This document shows, in pieces, positions 61,078-64,000 of a stretch of 64,000 nucleotides of DNA (positions within the stretch are counted from its first letter, which is position 1; every line of letters starts with the position of its first letter). The notes beneath the pieces are model-generated. The model had not been told where the DNA came from, did not search any database, and saw nothing but the letters and a program-made list of their open reading frames with translations. Source of the DNA: Streptosporangium amethystogenes (GTDB lineage Bacteria > Actinomycetota > Actinomycetes > Streptosporangiales > Streptosporangiaceae); contig NZ_JOEQ01000023.1 of NCBI RefSeq assembly GCF_000721075.1, positions 108,857 through 172,856 of the forward strand. The letters are read 5' to 3'. The position numbers and the translations under genes are program-made.

Positions 61078-63327
61078 ATGAAGGAGCCGATGGACAAGGA
61101 TGTCCAGATGACCGCGGCGGATAATGGGGAGCCGGTGGACAAGGGCGTCCAGGCGACCGACACGGAGGACCAGGTGGACAGGGACGTCCAGGTGACCGCG
61201 GCGGACATCGCCCGGCTGGGTGATGTGGGCCGGGCCGCGGTGAGCAACTGGCGCCGTCGGCACGACGACTTCCCCCACCCCGTCGGCGGCACCGCGACCA
61301 GCCCCGCCTTCTCCCTCGGCGAGATCAAGGAGTGGCTGCTCGGCCACAGCGAGGGCAGGGTGCTCCCGGCGCGCGAGTGGCTCTGGCAGGACCTGCGCGC
61401 GGGCGTGCCGGAGGAGGATCTCGCCGACCTGATCGCCGACCTCGGCGCCTTCCTGGTCTACCTGGACCGGGAGGGCGACGACTGGGCGGCGCTCTCCGCC
61501 GCCGACGACGCGGCCGTGGCCGCCGTGCTTCCCGAACGGGTCCTGGCCGCGTGCGCCGCGCCGATGCGGAACCCGCCACCGACGAAGTGCCTCATCCGGG
61601 GGCGGCTGCCACTGCTGCGCCGGGTGGCCACCCTGGCCGCCGAGGACGGTGCCGGGAAGACCTTCGCCTTCCTCCGCGAGCGCTACTTCGAACTGCACAC
61701 CAAGCGGATGTACGCCACCCCCGAGCCGGTCGCCCGGCTCATGGCCGAGCTCTGCGGCCCTTCCCCCGAGGTCGTCCTCGACCCGGCCTGCGGTTCGGGG
61801 GCGCTGCTGAAGGCACTGCGCGACCATTCGGATCGCGGTGTACGCCTGCTCCTCGGCCAGGACGCCGACGAGGCGACCGCCCGGCTGACCGCCGCGCATC
61901 TCGCGCTGCACGCCGCCACCGTGCGCGTCTCCTTTGGCGACTCCCTGCGGCAGGACGCGTTCCCCGGCACCCTGGTGGACGCGGTCGTGTGCAACCCGCC
62001 GTTCAACGACCGCGCCTGGGGATACGAGGAGTTGACCGCCGACCCCCGCTGGGAGTACGGCCTGCCACCCCGGATGGAGTCCGAACTCGCCTGGGTCCAG
62101 CACGCCCTCTCCCACCTGGGACCCGGCGGCATCGCGGTCATGCTCATGCCGCCCGCCGTGGCCAACCGCAGGTCCGGTCGCCGGGTCCGCGCCCAGCTGA
62201 TCCGCCGGGGAGCGCTCAGGGCGGTGATCACGCTCCCGCTCGGCAGCATCCCCAACATGGCGGTCGCCCTGACCCTGTGGATACTGCGCAGACCCGCGGA
62301 CTCCGGCACTCCGGGTCACGTCCTGATGGTCGACACCTCCGACCGGCAGGAGGGCTTCGCGCGGGTCGCCGTGGACGCCTGGGAACGCTTCGAGGCCGGT
62401 GCGGACGTCGACGAACCGGGGGTGAGCCGGGCCGTCCCGGCCATCGACGTGCTCGACGACGACATCGACCTCACCCCCGCCCGGTACCTCGCGCCACCGC
62501 CCGCGGACCTGTCGCCCGAGCGGGTCACCGGGCAGCGGAGCCGGATGGCCGACCTCCTCCGCCTCGTCGCGGAGCTGGTGCCGGCCGTCGAGTCCTCCCG
62601 GGGACCGAAGGACCTCCCGATGGTCCCGCTCGCCGAACTCCTGCGGCGCGGCATGCTGACGATCCACCACCAGAGCCCGGTGCGACCCGGCGAGCCGTCC
62701 GAGGTCCCGGACGGCCTTACCGTCCTCACCGCCGAGGACGTCGTCGACGACACCCCGCCGAGCGCGACCACGCCGGACATCGCCGTACAGCACGAGATCA
62801 TCGTGCGGCCCGGTGACGTACTGGTGCCCAATGTCACGCGGCGCCCGGCGGCGCGGGTCGCCGGGGAGGGCGCCCCCGTCCTCGGCCTGCGCCTCTCCCT
62901 GCTCCGCCCCGACCCCGCCCTGCTCGACCCCCATTTCGTGGCGGGCTTCCTGAGCGGCTCGGTCAACCTGCGCAACTACGCCACCGTGGGCAGCCGCGCC
63001 CAGATGGACGTACGCCGCGCGGAACTCCCGCTGCTGCCGATCGAGGAGCAGCGGGAGTACGGCACCTTGAACGAGAAACACACCAAAAGCGATCCCCTAA
63101 ATCCACATTCGCGTGTTCTCGACGCCCGGCAGGATCACCTGGATATCGGACGGCTCCGCGCAATTTCCGGGACGTCGTCCGCCGCGTTCCAATCGGCCGC
63201 CGTATCACGCACGAATCGGCGAGCCGAGGCGACGTTTCTAGGGTCGCACGGTATCCACTTTCCTCCAATGGAGAAAATGCCGGATTCATCGTATAGCGGC
63301 ATTCGGTCAGTGCCGCACTCGCCTTGA
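61078..63327 (+). CDS. N6-adenine DNA methylase with N-terminal HTH; C-terminus replaced
   Basis: A 749-residue frame. It has an N-terminal helix-turn-helix (about 40-85; TAADIARLGDVGRAAVSNWRRRHDDFPHPVGG), a helical region, and a class I methylase domain with the SAM loop LDPACGSGALL at about 235 and the catalytic NPPF at about 305. A C-terminal TRD-like region (500-660) runs to LPLLPIEEQREYG. After about 63065 the sequence changes to lower GC and no longer resembles methylases, so the true tail is lost. The ATG at 61078 with GGTGAG upstream is the likeliest start; a TTG at 60973 is in frame but weak. No restriction enzyme gene is adjacent. Confidence 0.8.
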   Translation: MKEPMDKDVQMTAADNGEPVDKGVQATDTEDQVDRDVQVTAADIARLGDVGRAAVSNWRRRHDDFPHPVGGTATSPAFSLGEIKEWLLGHSEGRVLPAREWLWQDLRAGVPEEDLADLIADLGAFLVYLDREGDDWAALSAADDAAVAAVLPERVLAACAAPMRNPPPTKCLIRGRLPLLRRVATLAAEDGAGKTFAFLRERYFELHTKRMYATPEPVARLMAELCGPSPEVVLDPACGSGALLKALRDHSDRGVRLLLGQDADEATARLTAAHLALHAATVRVSFGDSLRQDAFPGTLVDAVVCNPPFNDRAWGYEELTADPRWEYGLPPRMESELAWVQHALSHLGPGGIAVMLMPPAVANRRSGRRVRAQLIRRGALRAVITLPLGSIPNMAVALTLWILRRPADSGTPGHVLMVDTSDRQEGFARVAVDAWERFEAGADVDEPGVSRAVPAIDVLDDDIDLTPARYLAPPPADLSPERVTGQRSRMADLLRLVAELVPAVESSRGPKDLPMVPLAELLRRGMLTIHHQSPVRPGEPSEVPDGLTVLTAEDVVDDTPPSATTPDIAVQHEIIVRPGDVLVPNVTRRPAARVAGEGAPVLGLRLSLLRPDPALLDPHFVAGFLSGSVNLRNYATVGSRAQMDVRRAELPLLPIEEQREYGTLNEKHTKSDPLNPHSRVLDARQDHLDIGRLRAISGTSSAAFQSAAVSRTNRRAEATFLGSHGIHFPPMEKMPDSSYSGIRSVPHSP
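61090..61212 (+). repeat. Three imperfect coding repeats at the methylase N-terminus
   Basis: Segments starting at 61090, 61135 and 61174 encode MDKDVQMTAAD, VDKGVQATDTED and VDRDVQVTAAD. Spacing is 45 then 39 bases. The third leads into the helix-turn-helix, so the first two look like duplications of the original protein start. Confidence 0.55.
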
Positions 63328-63340
63328 TGGCCTCTTCCAT
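63180..63340 (-). pseudogene. Anti-sigma-type ATP-binding protein, frameshifted N-terminal fragment
   Basis: On the minus strand an ATG at 63338-63340 with AGGAAG upstream starts MEEAIKASAALTECRYTMNP then AFSPLEESGYRATLE. The frame then loses similarity, but the +2 frame continues with ASARRFVRDTAADWNAADDV and PEIAR, the usual first helix of HATPase anti-sigma/regulatory proteins. A stop follows soon and the ATPase core is absent. The fragment collides with the truncated end of the methylase gene. Such genes often sit beside XRE/DUF5753 regulators, as at 63470. Confidence 0.6.
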
Positions 63341-63469
63341 GATTTTTCTTCCTGTCTCGGATTTTGTATGTTCAGGGTGCCGAGACATGGCTACGTTTGG
63401 TAGTCGAACGATTACGAAGGCCGCGGGTTGGAGTTCACAAGGCTTTTGTTGAACTCCGGTTAGGAGGGC

Positions 63470-64000
63470 ATGGTGGCCGACCTTTACACGCCTCAGGCAA
63501 TATGGGGCAGGGAGCTCCGTTATTACCGGAAGGCGGCGGGCCTCACTCAGGGAGAGCTCGCCGAGCTGATCCACTTCAGCGAGTCCCTGATCAGCGGGGT
63601 GGAGACGGGCCACCTCCCGGCCAGCCCCGAGTTCGCGGAGGCATGTGACGCCGCCCTCGACACGGGCGGCGCCCTCCTCCGGCTCCTCGACTGGAGAAAG
63701 GGCCAGGTCTTCCCCTCCTGGTTCGGGAAGTGGCGAGACAAGGAAAGCGTCGCCGTCACGCTCCGGACCTACCAGCCGCTAATGGTCCCCGGACTGCTCC
63801 AGACCGAGGCATACGCACACGCCCTACTGGGCGACAACGAAGCCGTTACGGCCCGCCTGGGGCGTCAGAACATTCTGACCCGCGAGAAGCCACCGACTCT
63901 CCGCTGTGTAATCAGCGAGACGGTCCTCAACCTGCTGGTAGGAGGTCCCGATGTCATGCGCGAGCAACTGGAGCACATCGCCGCGATCGCCAGTCCCCAA
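63470..64000 (+). CDS. XRE family regulator with DUF5753 domain (partial)
   Basis: The frame is open from the ATG at 63470 to the window end (177 codons). It has a helix-turn-helix (about 10-65; WGRELRYYRKAAGLTQGELAELIHFSESLISGVETGHLPASPEF) and the start of a DUF5753 domain (YQPLMVPGLLQTEAYAHALLG; LRCVISETVLNLLVGG). TAGGAGGG lies so close to the ATG that a GTG one codon later may be the real start. It is divergent from the anti-sigma-type remnant and similar in design to the regulator at 4734. Confidence 0.9.
   Translation, partial: MVADLYTPQAIWGRELRYYRKAAGLTQGELAELIHFSESLISGVETGHLPASPEFAEACDAALDTGGALLRLLDWRKGQVFPSWFGKWRDKESVAVTLRTYQPLMVPGLLQTEAYAHALLGDNEAVTARLGRQNILTREKPPTLRCVISETVLNLLVGGPDVMREQLEHIAAIASPQ

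Noticed and set aside
57296..64000. Integrated mobile element or prophage
   Set aside because: The region is accessory in character, but no integrase, excisionase, attachment-site repeat, phage structural gene or tRNA end was found.

Overview
The window comes from a high-GC Gram-positive actinomycete. Codon use is strongly GC-biased at third positions, GTG and TTG starts are common, and the gene families (DUF397/DUF5753 regulators, DUF5709, Uma2, family 2B encapsulin, PpgK, HrpA, CelR-type boxes) are typical of Streptosporangiaceae and relatives. The genus is an inference. No tRNA, rRNA, CRISPR array, integrase or transposase was found.

Layout. 1-9.1 kb: a secreted M6-type metalloprotease cut by the window edge, an ABC exporter, GNAT and Nudix enzymes, a DUF397/XRE pair, two small proteins, a HAD phosphatase and two tandem Uma2 proteins. 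9.2-14.1 kb: a two-component system divergent from a MacB-like ABC transporter. 14.2-19.8 kb: an aldo/keto reductase with a divergent HxlR regulator, a WD40-protein remnant and the helicase HrpA. 20.0-22.2 kb: a GH6 cellulase behind an intact CelR-type box, but with its signal peptide and half its CBM2 missing and the frame broken. 22.4-32.5 kb: a catabolic block with an SsuABC-type transporter, an FCD-type GntR regulator and an operon combining a XylE-like extradiol dioxygenase with the three lower enzymes of the gallate (4-oxalomesaconate) pathway. One GTCAAC-centred motif recurs in its promoters. 32.6-41.0 kb: polyphosphate glucokinase, secreted proteins, a WxL/WIP-like surface pair whose second gene has no canonical start codon, a LacI regulator, an ABC-F protein and an acyl-CoA dehydrogenase. 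41.2-43.7 kb: a family 2B encapsulin with a polyprenyl synthase as probable cargo. 44.2-47.3 kb: a coupled glycosyltransferase/sulfotransferase pair and NAD kinase.

47.5-57.2 kb is a pectin side-chain locus: pectate lyase, GH53 galactanase, GH42 beta-galactosidase, a three-gene sugar ABC importer and a LacI regulator. Two near-identical palindromes lie between the divergent GH42 gene and the importer. The enzymes would cut galactan outside the cell, the importer would take up galacto-oligosaccharides and GH42 would hydrolyse them inside.

57.3-64 kb is an accessory region. It holds a DUF2637-like membrane protein, a non-coding stretch with three hairpin-plus-motif units, a good 23-residue ORF and two very strong hairpins, then a parvulin-like protein resembling putative peptide-maturation proteins, a NYN protein, and an N6-adenine DNA methylase whose tail has been replaced by a broken anti-sigma-type ATPase gene next to an XRE regulator. 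The best candidates for something undescribed are the hybrid dioxygenase/4-oxalomesaconate operon and the hairpin array beside the parvulin-like protein.
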